Positions 1 through 11,220 of a stretch of 64,000 bases of DNA are shown here, one piece after another. The DNA lies in the NCBI GenBank assembly GCA_030533445.1, contig CM060070.1, forward strand, positions 36,076,501 to 36,140,500, written 5' to 3'. Numbering within the stretch: position 1 is the first letter of the stretch; every line of letters begins with the position of its first letter. The DNA comes from Cyprinodon diabolis. Lineage: Eukaryota; Chordata; Actinopteri; Cyprinodontiformes; Cyprinodontidae. The position numbers and the translations under genes are program-made. The notes below the pieces were generated by a model that saw only the letters and a program-made list of their open reading frames with translations, did no database searches and was not told the DNA's origin.

Positions 1-1085
1 AATTGTCCCATTCAAAGTCTTTACTTCTAATAAGAACCGATTTTGAATTTATTTTTAAAGTCGATCGTTATTTTGTAAAGAGGAAAGCAGACTTACAGCT
101 GTGCCTGCGGTGGAATACGATTCAATTATGAGATGCATTCCATATATACATCTCTTTATTTACATCCTTTACACCGTCTATCATTTACAAAACAGGCATC
201 TACAGCAGCTGAAATATTAACTGGAACCTTAAAAATGTGCCATCTGAACCTTGGTTCTTTTTGCTGCAGGTTGGACCTGAATCCCACAAAGGTGAAAAAT
301 GATTTCTGATTTTTCCACTCTACTGCTGTTATGAAAAGGCATGATATCTTCAGGTTATCTTATGGTCTTTCTATATTTGAAATCAGCTGGCATATACCGT
401 AGATATAAAGGTTAAATAAATCACAAAGTAAAACACATAGATGTATTGTCTCTGTATCAGAACTATCCTCACCATCCATTACCCCCTGTTCATTGAATTA
501 CAACTACTTTTTTAAAGATGTATTTGTTAGATGTGTTTGTTATTCTTCACATTGTTGGGTTTTATATTATATGCAATTCAGAAGAAAATGAATGAATCCA
601 GGTAAGATCGTTTTCTCGCTGTGGTTTCTATGCTGAATGACACAGGTGGCCTTTTTTTTGCTCTCCACACTCATACAGAAACACTCCAGTGTATCTCTTT
701 AAGAAATCATTCCCGTCACACCAGGATCAAGGCAACAGCTCAGTTAGGCAATAAATTATTCAGTCCTGAGCCACTGAATTAAGAGATGGCAGATCAGACC
801 TTGGACAGCCAATAAGAAAAAGGCAGCATGGCAAGACCAATGAGTATTAGGTATTGGTTTCTCTCTCTTCATATCTCAAACACTGTTTCTTTGGTATCAT
901 TTTAGGTTTTGTCCTTTTAGTTCTTTATCATTGCTAGACAGGTGTTACTATGCTAATAAGTTCCGCTCCCTCAGTCTCCCTTTTGCTCTTTGTCTAAGCT
1001 GTTCCATCCTTTAGCCCAGTGGTTCTATAACTTTTTTGCAGCCCCTACAATCCTAAATTAACCACCACCCCACCCCCAGATACAC
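1..1085. other. intergenic, nothing recognised
   Basis: AT-rich sequence without a convincing coding frame, RNA gene or terminal-repeat structure that I could recognise. Confidence 0.5.
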
Positions 1086-2115
1086 ACACACATAGTTGAT
1101 GTGTGTCCTTGTGGGGACATCCATTAATTTCCCACTAATTTGTTAGAGCCTTTAGACCAAGATGGTGGCGCAATACATCGCGAGGCTCACGGCCTCTCCA
1201 GATTCTGCAATTTTGCAGTAATTTTCTTGCTCATTTCAGGTCTGTTCGTGCAGAACAGTTGTGCCCTCACATCGTACACCCGTTATGAGCTTTTGGATAT
1301 GCAAAACCCATCTGTGTATATGCTATTGTTCATAACTGTAAAAACCCTTTTTATAGTAATATCCACCTGTATATTATATTCGGTAATTACCCAGCTGTAA
1401 ATTTAGTTCATAACACTAGTTATCTATATATTGTATTCATCTATTAGCAAGATTCTGTTTATAATGGTATTCATCTCTATACTTACCCAGTAGAAACCCA
1501 TGTCCTGTATTTATAAAACCATTATTTATCCTGCACTTGCTGCTATTGCACTTCTGGTTAGACCTAAACTGCATTTCGTTACCTTGTACCTGTACCTGTG
1601 CAATGACAATAAAATTGAATCTAATCTAATCTAATCTAATTTCTATGGCCTAACCCAGACCCTTAACCTAGGACCTTACCCAACAATCAAAGCCTTTTAT
1701 TAAACAGAACCTATATACAAACCCATTATCTATTGGATATTATTATACCTTTTCACACACCTTTTTTAATTTTAATTTTAAGCTCCATTCCACTGTTCTT
1801 GATAAATTATAAATCTGGATCAGCTATGTAACGAGAGATTCTAACCAATGTGCATCTGGCTGTGCATTGCCTTTGTCTTTCTGAACCTGCCTCAGTCATT
1901 TGATGGGGTGGGGAGAGTCATGGAGAGTGTTTTTCACCTACCTAACTTAAATTAAATTCATACCTTATTCCTAAACCTAACCCCTATCTGAAGAAGGGAA
2001 CATTTCCTCCTGGGGACCAGTCGTTGGTCCCCACAAGTACCTATAAGTCCCCAAAATGTAAAATATTGCTGAAAATTGTTCACACCGGGTTAAAAAGTAT
2101 GGCCACACACACTCA
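1086..2115. repeat. telomere-like interspersed repeat (family A), copy 1, split by a LINE fragment
   Basis: The left part carries a 'cttgtggggacat' motif next to a CA run. The right part carries 'cctaaccc'-type runs and a 'gtccccacaagtacc' motif. The same ingredients recur at 60040-60270 and 60795-61035. This is a common kind of teleost interspersed repeat, known to me by sight and not by name. The copy is interrupted by a LINE-like insertion at 1142-1635; removing the insertion restores a continuous repeat. Confidence 0.5.
1142..1635 (+). mobile_element. short non-LTR retrotransposon copy (LINE/SINE-like) with 7-bp target-site duplication
   Basis: The insertion starts just before a 'ccaagatggtggcgc' stretch like the 5' end of fish LINEs, and ends in 'caatgacaataaaattgaat' followed by a (TCTAA)n tail. 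It is flanked by CTAATTT on both sides (1135-1141 and 1636-1642). It is far too short to code for a reverse transcriptase, so it is an internally deleted or SINE-like copy. The family name is uncertain. Confidence 0.6.
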
Positions 2116-3864
2116 CATATGACACCCATCCCTCGAGAGTTTTAAAGAGAAAGTCAACTGCATATATTAAATATTGCAATTGAATAAACAAAACTATCCT
2201 TTGAATCACAAAACTACCACTTTTAAAGTGTCATTATTTTAATTTTAACCTTTATTATACTGCGTAACAAAATTCAACGGTGCTATAAATAAGAAAAAAA
2301 ATCGTCAAAATAGGTAATATTTTAAATTTATTTCTTACAGGCCCCTCTGTAATTACACTAGGCATGCCCTCATATTTTAATAACTGCTGATCTAACCCAT
2401 CTTTCATTCTCCACTCTTCCCTCAGTAAATAAGCTATGTTGTATTTATAGCACTTGAGGGGTTCTTTCTTTTATTCTGCTACATATCTTCGTCTCATTCA
2501 AAAAAATCTGAAATATTTTTCTTATTCCATGTAAAACAAACCCTTTTTCATACCCTGCATGTTGGCCCTAATTTAAACCTGAGTGACTTGATTTGAAATT
2601 CTCCCTCTGTTAAATGTTGGGCTTCATTTGTCGTCTGCAGTTTCTCTACTTTATGTGCTGAAATTTGATTAAATTTCCTTTTTAATCTGTTTTAATTCAC
2701 CTCTCATTTCATAATTCATTCTGTGCTTCACAAATGTGTTTGCAGAGATTTTGTGTCAGCATCAGAATGATGTTTTCTCTTCACTAACTTATTTGAAAAA
2801 AAAAACTGTAGGAGACTCAGAAAATGTCAAAAAGCAATATTACTTTGCAACAAAACACAATAGTGTTACAACAGAAAGACAGGGAGTAGGAGTGGTTGGT
2901 CAGTGCAGAGAGCATGGTCGCTAACAACGTTGCATTATGTTTCCCACAGACTGAAACCTGATCATTCAGTGCCTCCTACTACTGGTTAGATAGATTCTGT
3001 TCACTAGAATTACCTCCCCTATGCCTGCAGTGGAACAATTCAAAACATTTACAATCAAAATTCAGATTACACTAAAGGTAGTTACAAGTTTTCATGTTTT
3101 TTTTGTTTGTTTTTTTCTCTTTAATGGATGGTTGGGGGCCGAATTATTTTATAGCAAATGCTGTACACCCATCAAACCATTACTGTCCTAATCTTTGCAA
3201 GTTCATAATTTGATCTGGTCCTCTCATCCTTGCAGGCAATTTAACAGCTGACTAATGGCTTCTCCTCAAAAAACTACTTTGTCATTGCAGCATATTCATT
3301 CTGATCACTATAAACCCTATTGGTATAAAAGAGGCCTTTTTGTTAGTCTTAAATAGATTGTGGAATAACCGTAGTTACATTTCTTTCAAAACAGGAAATA
3401 TGGATCCTAGCACATTCTTTGTGGCTATGCCACACACTTAACAGGTTCCAACTTCAAATTCATGGGCCCAGAATGTATGATTTCCTTCCACATTATAAAA
3501 ACATACATCCGTCAGATTTTGCACCTCACAATGCATGAAAGGATGACTTGAACTTTAATTCTTTATTTGTTAATATTACTAATCATCGCACAGAAAGTGT
3601 TACAAATACACAGTTCTTTTTTTTTAATCTGTGATTTATCAGAAATAACTAATAACAGTGTTATGTTGTTTTCTGGATGCTGAAATCAGAAACATGTTCC
3701 TGTTAAATGAGAGGAGAGCACAGATCAGAGATGCAGCGAAAAAGGCCCATGGGGACTCTGCACGAACTGTATAGATCCACAGCTTAGGTGAGTGAAGCTG
3801 TCCACAGAAAAAAACTATTAGTCATGGTCTGAACAGTTAACAGTTACAGTTGTATTTTCTCTCT
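2116..3864. other. intergenic, nothing recognised
   Basis: AT-rich sequence. Short open frames are present but none resembles a known protein or has coding features. Confidence 0.45.
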
Positions 3865-5255
3865 TTTTTAATTTTTGTTGCAATTATATATATGAAATGT
3901 ATTAATTATTTTAGGTCAAAAGTAATCAGATTTTCTGTACTTAACAAAATCTGAAGGGTGTGGCATGTCCACTCCCTTTACTACGATCCCCCCGGTATAA
4001 AACCCATTGTAAAAAAACACGCTTGCAGACATCACCTTGTTAATGAGTAATTATCAACTGTTGGTTAATGAATTATTGAAAATCAGCAGATCTATGAAGG
4101 TTTGAGGTTTGTTTAGAAAATGATGTCAACGAATCAATTATGAGATTTTTGACCAACATACAATATATATCAGGTGCGGCAACAAAAGAACGCAAAACAT
4201 CTTCATGACATTATCTCATGGTGGCAGCATCATGCTGCTGGTTGACATCAGCAGTGACAGAGAAGCTGGTCAGAGTCGTTTTGAGGATGAATGGTGATAA
4301 ATGCTTGGCTATCTTTATAGTAAAACTATTATAAAATGTGAAAGAATTGAGATTGTGGGATTTAGGTTCATCTTTCAGAAGAAGAAAGAATACAGGTCTG
4401 AATAAAAGTGGTCTTTATTGATTGGAAAACATTGTTCAAAGAAAAGCATAAGGGGTTCTGTTTGCAAGAAATCATGTTAGGTAAAACAGGGAACCTGTAG
4501 AAGAAGGTGATTTGGTCAAATATCACCAAAAATATAACTGTGGTCATAATATTAAATGCTATATCGGTTGAGAACTAACATTTCACATTACTCTAAACAC
4601 AGCATCCCCACTGTCAAACATTGTGGTTGCAGCATCATGCTCTGGGAGTGATTCTCTTCAGAAGGGACAGGGAAGATAGTTAGTTTTGATCAGAAGATGC
4701 ATGGAAGCAAATAAAGGGCAAATTTGGAAGAAAATGTATTGCAGCCTGGAAGAAACTGGAGGAGGTTCCCCTTCCTACAAAACAAAGACCCCAAATATAA
4801 AGCAAAGGCTACAATGGGATGGTATTAAACAAGCATATTCATGTATTACAGTGGCCCAGTCAAATGTAAACCTTATCGATAAGGTTTACATTTGACTGGG
4901 CCGCTGTAATACATGAAGGTTTACCTTCATGGTAAGATCTGAAAAATGCTGGCCATGAATGCTCTCGATGTAATCTAACTGAGCTTGAGCTGTTTGGTGA
5001 AGAAGAGTAGGCACAAATGCCAGTGGTTCGATGTGCAACGGGGTAGAGACTAATCCTAAAAGACTTGTAGCTGAATTTGCAACACCATGTCCTTTTCAGT
5101 TTTTTTTATTTTTTCCTACCAAAAAACTCTTTCTACATCACAATTGTATTCCACTTTACGTTGGTCTTTCATATATTCTTTTCTTATAAAGTACATTTAT
5201 GTTTTGGGTTGTATTGAGACAAGATGTGGAAAAGTTAAAGGACTATGATTACTTT
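3865..5255 (+). mobile_element. degraded Tc1-like element (fossil), includes a repeat shared with 11130-11822
   Basis: About 480 bp from 3907 to 4388 match 11345-11822 in the same orientation with scattered substitutions. Further right the DNA (about 4600-5060) looks like a decayed Tc1 transposase gene ('gcagcatcatgctctggga' near 4628; 'ctgagcttgagctgtttgg' near 4980). The right end (about 5140-5255) has the subterminal 'gatgtggaaaagtt' type seen in such elements. Stops and indels break every frame. The copy also contains an 80-bp palindrome at 4838-4917. Confidence 0.55.
4838..4917. repeat. 80-bp near-perfect palindrome
   Basis: Two 40-nt arms meet with no spacer at ATCGAT (centre between 4877 and 4878). 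The only mismatch is T4852 opposite G4903, which would be a G-U pair in RNA. It is followed at 4913-4930 by a second hairpin with 7-bp arms and loop TTTA. The left arm belongs to the Tc1 fossil reading frame, so the right arm looks like a copied-back segment. Confidence 0.9.
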
Positions 5256-5572
5256 TGAAATCAACTATATATGGCAATGCAAAATTTTCCACCATAATCA
5301 GACACTTGCTCACACTGCTTATAATACCAAGAACTGCTGACCAGGTCTTGGTATCTCTTATTCAGGTTTACTAGTGGTTCCTGGAATTTCCAAAAGTAGA
5401 ATGGGAGGCAGATCTTTTAGTTTTCAGGCTCCTATCCTGTGGAACCAACTACTAGTTTTAGTCCATTAAGCAGACCCCTCAGTATACCTTCAAGTCAAGG
5501 CTTAAAATTTCCCTTTTAATACAGCTAATACAGTAGTTTGAGTGGCTAAGGTTATCCTGAGCGATCTCTATA

Positions 5573-7184
5573 CAGGTGCTGGTCATAAAATTAGAATATC
5601 ATGAAAAAGTAGATTGATTTCAGTAATTCCATTTAAAAAGTGAAACTTGTATATTATATTCATACATTACATACAAACTCATATATTTCAGATGTTTATT
5701 TTGTTTAATTTTGATGATTACAAATGACAACAAATGAAAATCTCAAATTCATCATATCAGAAAATTAGAATATTACTGAAGACCAATAAAAACAAAGGAT
5801 TTATAGAAATGTTGGCCAACTGAAAAGTATGAACATGAAAAGTATGAGCATGTACAGCACTCAGTATTTAGTTGGGCCTCCTTTGGCCTGTATTACTGCA
5901 GCAATGCGGCGTGGCATGGAGTCGATCAGTCTGTGGCACTGCTCAGGTGTTATGATAGCCCAGGTTGCTCTAATAGTGGCTTTTAGCTCTTCTGAATTGT
6001 TGGGTCTGGTGTATTGCATCTTCTTCTTCACAATACCCCATAGATTTTCTATGGGGTTAAGGTCAGGAGAGTTTGCTGGCCAATTAAGAACAGGGATACC
6101 ATGGTCCTTCAACCAGGTACTGGTAGCTTTGGCACTGTGTGCAGGTGCCAAGTCCTGTTGGAAAATGAAATCTGCATCTCCAAAAAGTTGGTCAGCTGCA
6201 GGAAGCATGAAGTGCTCTAAAACTTCCTGGTATGTGGCTGCGTTGACCCTGGACCTCAGAAAACACAATGGACCAACACCAGCAGATGACATGGCACCCC
6301 AAACCATCACTGACTGTGGAAACTTTACACTGGACTTCAAGCAACGTGGATGAAGTGCCTCTCTTCTTTTCCTCCAGACTCTGGGACCTTGATTTCCAAA
6401 GGAAATGCAAAATTTACTTTCATCAGAGAACATGACTTTGGACCACTCACCAGCAGTCCAGTCCTGTTTCTCTTTAGCCCAGGCAAGACGCTTCTGACGC
6501 TGTCTGTGGTTCAAGAGTGGCTTGACACAAGGAATGCGACAGCAGAAACCCATGTCTTTCATACGTCTGTGTGTGGTGGTTCTTGAAGCACTCACTCCAG
6601 CTGCAGTCCACTCTTTGTGAATCTCCCCCACATTTTTGAATGGGTTTTGTTTCACAATCCTCTCCAGGGTGCGGTTATCTCTCTTGCTTGTACACTTTTT
6701 TCGACCACATCTTTTCCTTCCCTTCGCCTCTCTATTAATGTGCTTGGACACTGAGCTCTGTGAACAGCCAGCCTCTTTAGCGATGACCTTTTGTGTCTTG
6801 CCCTCCTTGTGCAAGGTGTCGATGGTCGTCTTTTGGACAACTGTCAAGTCAGCAGTCTTCCCCATGATTGTGTAGCCTATAGAACTAGACTGAAAGACCA
6901 TTTAAAGGCTTTTGCAGGTGGTTTGAGTTAATTAGCTGATTAGAGTGTGGCACCAGGGGCCATCAATTTTGAACCTTTTCACAATATTCTAATTTTCTGA
7001 TATGATGAATTTGAGATTTTCATTTGTTGTCATTTGTAATCATCAAAATTAAACAAAATAAACATCTGAAATATATGAGTTTGTATGTAATGTATGAATA
7101 TAATATACAAGTTTCACTTTTTAAATGGAATTACTGAAATCAATGTACTTTTTCATGATATTCTAATTTTATGACCAGCACCTG
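5573..7184 (-). mobile_element. Tc1/mariner element, apparently complete and young
   Basis: The element is 1612 bp with terminal inverted repeats of 202 bp (5573-5774 and 6983-7184). Reading the arms against each other I find a single mismatch (G on the left, C on the right, near the 'aaaaagta' segment). It is flanked by TA on both sides (5571-5572 and 7185-7186), the Tc1/mariner target. The outer ends read CAGGTGCTGG and CCAGCACCTG. The transposase gene on the minus strand is open throughout. Such low arm divergence suggests recent insertion. Confidence 0.92.
5861..6865 (-). CDS. Tc1-like DD34E transposase, intact
   Basis: This cut-and-paste transposase would act in the nucleus, binding the element's inverted repeats and integrating at TA. 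The frame is open from 6901, but the Tc1-like N-terminus MGKTADLTVVQ begins at the Met at 6863-6865, giving 334 residues, close to the usual 340. Visible parts, numbered from that Met, are N-terminal helix-turn-helix DNA binding (roughly residues 8-48, with 'SQSSVSKH'), a basic GRKR...GRKK stretch taking the place of the GRPR motif and NLS (about 49-57), and the catalytic triad. The triad is Asp148 in FSDESK, Asp238 in QQDLAPAH and Glu273 in NPIENLW, with 34 residues between the last two (DD34E). The C-terminus ends AKGGPTKY, typical of the family. No stop or frameshift is present. The flanking 202-bp arms give the binding sites. Confidence 0.92.
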   Translation of the reverse strand: MGKTADLTVVQKTTIDTLHKEGKTQKVIAKEAGCSQSSVSKHINREAKGRKRCGRKKCTSKRDNRTLERIVKQNPFKNVGEIHKEWTAAGVSASRTTTHRRMKDMGFCCRIPCVKPLLNHRQRQKRLAWAKEKQDWTAGEWSKVMFSDESKFCISFGNQGPRVWRKRREALHPRCLKSSVKFPQSVMVWGAMSSAGVGPLCFLRSRVNAATYQEVLEHFMLPAADQLFGDADFIFQQDLAPAHSAKATSTWLKDHGIPVLNWPANSPDLNPIENLWGIVKKKMQYTRPNNSEELKATIRATWAIITPEQCHRLIDSMPRRIAAVIQAKGGPTKY

Positions 7185-7959
7185 TAGTTATGCTGCTATA
7201 GGCTTAGACTGCTGGAGGCATAAGGACCACATTTCATGATTCTGCTTCATTCTATATTATCCCATTCAGCAGTATTTTTTAGTTGAACCTCTAGCTTTAT
7301 GTAATCGCTGTTTTTTCTCACCGTACTAGCTTCATCTTGTCTGTTCCTGTTTTGCTGTGACTCCATCCTGGAGAGAAATATCAGCTGTGCTTCTGCCATC
7401 AAAACCTTTGATTATAGATGTTGGAGCTTTGCCTATTTTTCAGGGTAGTCCTGTTTCTCTGACCGTGACTAGCTGTCATGGTCAGACAGTCAGTCTCTTT
7501 CTTTCTCTGACATGGGAGCTGGCTCGGAGCTTGTCTGCCTGTGTGTGTCTTTCCTTGACGGGGCTGCCTGGGGAGACAGTTAACAGTTACAGTTGTATCT
7601 TTGTTTTTTTCTGTATGTCTGCTTCTGTCTCTTTGAACCCCAGTCAGGCTCGGCAGATGGCCACTCACACTGAGCCTGGTTCTGCTGGAGGTTTCTACCT
7701 GTTAAAGGGAAGTTTTCCTCTCTACGGTCACTGCAAGCATGCTTGGTGTGAGGAATTGCTATCGAGTCAACGAGTCGATGCAATCAGCTGGTTTTCCTTA
7801 GATAAAAAACTTTGAACCAATCAGACTATATGTGCTGGTTGAATTGTTTTAATAGATGGCATATGTTGTGAATTTGTGCTATATAAATACATTTAACAGA
7901 ATTTAAGTAACTTGATTCCAACTGTCCATATAGTCCAAAAACAACCAGCAATTGAAAGG

Positions 7960-8751
7960 TGTCAGGGCTCCAGTCTGTGTGTTTGTTTTTGTTTTTGTGT
8001 TTGTCTCCCTTCCTCCAACAGAAGGCGCCTGGTTCTGGTCCACCTCCTCACACACCTGCTGATGGTTACCTCGTTAACGGAGCGCTCTTAAGCTGCTGAT
8101 TGCCACTACCTTGACGCCAGAGTGTTTGCCAGTTTTGGGTACTCTAGCCAAGCTGAGTTTTTGCTGAGTAAGACTGAGTTCTTGTCAACCTGAGTTTAAA
8201 CTTTGTTTTTTGTCTTTGCCTCTCAGCAGGAAGTCATCCTGCAAACTGGATCAACTGAACCTCAAACTGAGCTGGGGATTCAAACTGGAGGTTTGGATCC
8301 ATTGTCCAAAGAGAGGACGTTGAGTTTACACACTGAGCAAGGGAATCATCTCCACTACGACCCGTTCAAGTACCGCAGGAAATCTGAGTGGCAGTCAGTT
8401 TCTCCGTTCACCTAAAACTGACCGTGTTCTGGGTAAACCCTGTTTCGCCCTCCACCGAATCAGACTATAACTGGAATACAGCACACAGATTGGAGTCAAA
8501 GATTCTATGACTTCTCTGGAAACGTGAGTCAACAACCAGATCCTCTTGTCCAAATCCACAAATAAAATTTCCCACTGAGCCTGAACTAATCGCTCTGTCT
8601 TCCCCTCACCTTCCAGTTCCGCCTGAGCAGAGTTCAGAGCAACACTGCACCATGCTTTATATCTTCAATAAAACTTGTTAAACCTTTTCCCCTGGTCTCT
8701 CTGAATTGGTTTCTCTGCATGTGGGTCCGAGCTTTTGATAAAACCATGACA
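7960..8751 (+). mobile_element. solo LTR with 5-bp target-site duplication (family B, copy 1)
   Basis: The 792-bp element starts TGTCAGGG and ends CCATGACA, so it has TG...CA ends inside a short inverted repeat TGTCA/TGACA. It is flanked by AAAGG at 7955-7959 and 8752-8756. An AATAAA polyadenylation signal lies in 'cttcaataaaacttg' near the 3' end. There is no internal gag-pol region, as expected for a solo LTR left by recombination. Reverse-oriented relatives occur at 15041-15793, about 46022-46833 and about 48640-49248. Confidence 0.8.
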
Positions 8752-8819
8752 AAAGGTTCTTTTGCACTATATGTATGTATGTACACACACATATATGTGT
8801 ACATATGCAATGTACAATG

Positions 8820-8946
8820 ATTTTTTTCTCAGAATTTTGACTTTAATCTCAGAATTCTGACTTTTTTCTCAGAAATCTGACCTTTTCTCAAAAAGTCAGA
8901 AATTTTAGATTAAAGTCAAAATTCTGAGAAAAAAGTCAGAATTTTG
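8820..8946. repeat. fold-back of about 20-nt 'TCTCAGAATTCTGAC' units
   Basis: Three imperfect copies of a TCTCAGAATTCTGACTTT unit run forward (8827-8882). They are followed by the same units in reverse complement (8890-8946), so the whole stretch can fold into a long hairpin. The unit itself contains the palindrome CAGAATTCTG. Confidence 0.8.
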
Positions 8947-9112
8947 GTTTTGTTTTTGCCATGTCAAACTGAAATAATATTTAAAAATCAGTCTTTTCTT
9001 TTTTTTTTTTTTTATCCTCTTCCGTATTCATGGATGTTTAATGAAGGGCCTAATCTTCATCTACTCATCCCTCACCCCCTCCCTTCCTTCACGCCCTGCT
9101 GCATCGATGCTG

Positions 9113-9160
9113 CTACCTCCCCCCCCCGCTGATGACGTCAGCGGCTCGGTGCATCTCCAG
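9113..9160 (+). promoter_or_regulatory. probable kif1a core promoter with a cAMP-response-element palindrome
   Basis: A perfect TGACGTCA octamer lies at 9133-9140 inside a longer near-palindrome (GCTGATGACGTCAGC), at the upstream edge of the only GC- and CpG-rich block in the first 12 kb. TGACGTCA is the known CREB/ATF site. I see no clear TATA box. The transcription start is not visible directly; it is placed here from the CpG block and the downstream donor. Confidence 0.5.
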
Positions 9161-9468
9161 CATCCTCACCAAAGACACCCAGACAACAGAGCCATTTTGA
9201 CCGCTTCGCCTCACTAAACAGCAGCCGAACGACCAACTTCCTTCATCCGTGTTGAGGAGAAAACTGGTTAGTGCGGAGGGGGCGGATGTTCTTTCGGGCT
9301 TTGGGGCAGAACCCGTCGCTGACATCCTCCTCCCGTCCCGTCCTGATGAAGGGGAGAGGCTGGTGACAGACTTGGAGGAGAGCGGCGGAAGTGGAGGTAT
9401 CTACGGTGGGCTGGATGTAAAACCTACAAACACGACAGACACGTTCAGTTCTCAGGAGCTGTTCGCAG
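9150..9468 (+). other. kif1a: kif1a exon 1, non-coding 5' UTR exon (5' limit approximate)
   Basis: A GC-rich, CpG-containing stretch ends at a strong donor, 'gttcgcag|gtaaggc', at 9468/9469. The next exon starts at 13977 and contains the initiator ATG. A frame open across this exon (9249-9503) begins with GTG and reads through the donor, so I treat it as untranslated. The upstream boundary is an estimate. Confidence 0.55.
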
Positions 9469-11124
9469 GTAAGGCAACATTCCTCCTCTTTGCTAATTTA
9501 TAATGTCCTCTCTTGTAGTTTTTAAGGCACAGTTCGTGATTTTACTGGGTGTTGAATCTCCTGGGAGTGAACAAGCGTAGGGCGCGGCCAGTTGACAGGC
9601 TGTCAAAACGGTCTCCTTCACAACCAATAGGACATTATTATAGATGAACGCAGCTCACACTGTCAGGTTGTCTTGTTGCGGCCATGAATTATAAAAACGG
9701 GGCTACATTTAATCCGCGAGGGCGGGGCGGTTTACACAAATGCGGTGTCACTGCCTGGGAAGCAACCTGAGAGCCACATTTTTAACTTTACAAGTTTTTA
9801 AATGAAACCATTACAGTGTTTATTTTGAAGCCATCCGCGATTAGATGAATTATCATATATTTATTTTATTCAAACAGTGCTTAAACCTGCTGTCTGTAAA
9901 TGTGCGAGCTTTCCAAATAATTATGTCACTGCACGAGCGTCTACCGTTCGATATAGACCAACGATAATATCGCGATATTTTAGGCTGAATAGCTATATAA
10001 TTATTTAAAAAATGTTTTTTAGTAATTATAATCGAAGCTTTATTTTTTAGATGTCAACAAGACATTTTTACAAAAAAAGTAAAATTATGACACAACTTAG
10101 ACCATTTCAACATAAAAATCATATTTATTTAGATTTTGTTTTTAAAATATAGTTAAAATCTTAATACATGACCCCACCTCTGCTGCACAGTATTTAATTT
10201 GCCAAGTTTCCTGATCATTGGTGTGTGTGTTTTACAGCTTTTGCACTTTAAAGATGGCGTCCACCCAGCTGTTCTGCATAAGGAGCAGATTATGATCAAA
10301 CCCTTAAATAAAAATAGATTTAATTTGACTCAGTTGGGGCCCACTCATAGTTTTCATTAAACCCCTTTATTTAACTGCAAAAAAAGGAAAAAAAATTACT
10401 GTTAATCTTTTCTACTTGTTTTCAATTTTATTGTTATCCCCCAGCATGCAGCTATTTCAGAGGAGTTTTATATTAAAACCCCTTTTATTAGTCCTGTTTG
10501 TTTTGACTAAATATCTTACATTAGTTGATGTGGTTGGGGGTCATGTTTAAGTGGATTTCAAGAGAGAAGGATGACACAGCAAGTAGACATGAATCAGGGA
10601 TGACTGTCCATGAAATGAGGGAGCATATTCGTATCCTAATGCATTCCCCCAATCACTGGCTACCAAATGACCGAAAGGAGTGAGTAAGCTCTTATTCACA
10701 TTCGATCGTTAATGTTTTAGGAAGCGGCAGTGGTAGCTGAATCTAGGGTACAGATCTCTTAAGTGACAACATTGATAGATTACACTTTGATGATGAGTCA
10801 TCCTCCTAAATCACACCCAGACTGATCTAAAGCAGATTGATTTATTTTTTATGTTGTTGTTCTTTATTTTTTTAAAAAGATGCAATGACTTGTCCTGCTG
10901 AATAAAAGCCACTCCCCAGATTTCTGATCTGTTTCATCCCTGTTGTCATCCACATAAACATCCTGACATTTAGCTGCTGCTGTACTTCTTTTGTTACGGC
11001 TAGCTTTATTATCCATCTTCCTCTAACCCCAGCTGACCGCGCATGACTCTATTTATCTATTTATTTTTTTTATTACTGCCATGCAGCCCTGCCCTTCTCC
11101 TTTGTCCTAAAATGGTACTCTTCT

Positions 11125-11142
11125 TTTATTTTTTGTTGCAAT

Positions 11143-11220
<78 letters not shown>

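Larger units (their letters stand above)
5275..7905 (+). mobile_element. LINE 3'-end fragment, interrupted by a Tc1 element
   Basis: The segments 5275-5570 and 7187-7905 look like the 3' part of a common fish LINE (L2-like by appearance). Marks are 'cctatcctgtggaaccaact' on the left, and on the right 'gttctgctggaggtttctac', 'ttttcctctctacggtcac' and a tail ending 'gctatataaata'. The Tc1 element at 5573-7184 sits between them at a TA dinucleotide, so the LINE is older. No long reverse-transcriptase frame survives. Confidence 0.5.

Noticed and set aside
1086..2115. True telomeric sequence
   Set aside because: The TTAGGG-like words are few, degenerate and embedded in a dispersed repeat found three times in the window.
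5829..6353. 174-codon frame on the plus strand
   Set aside because: It is antisense to the Tc1 transposase at 5861-6865.
9249..9503. 84-codon frame across kif1a exon 1
   Set aside because: It begins with GTG, not ATG, and reads through a strong splice donor at 9469.
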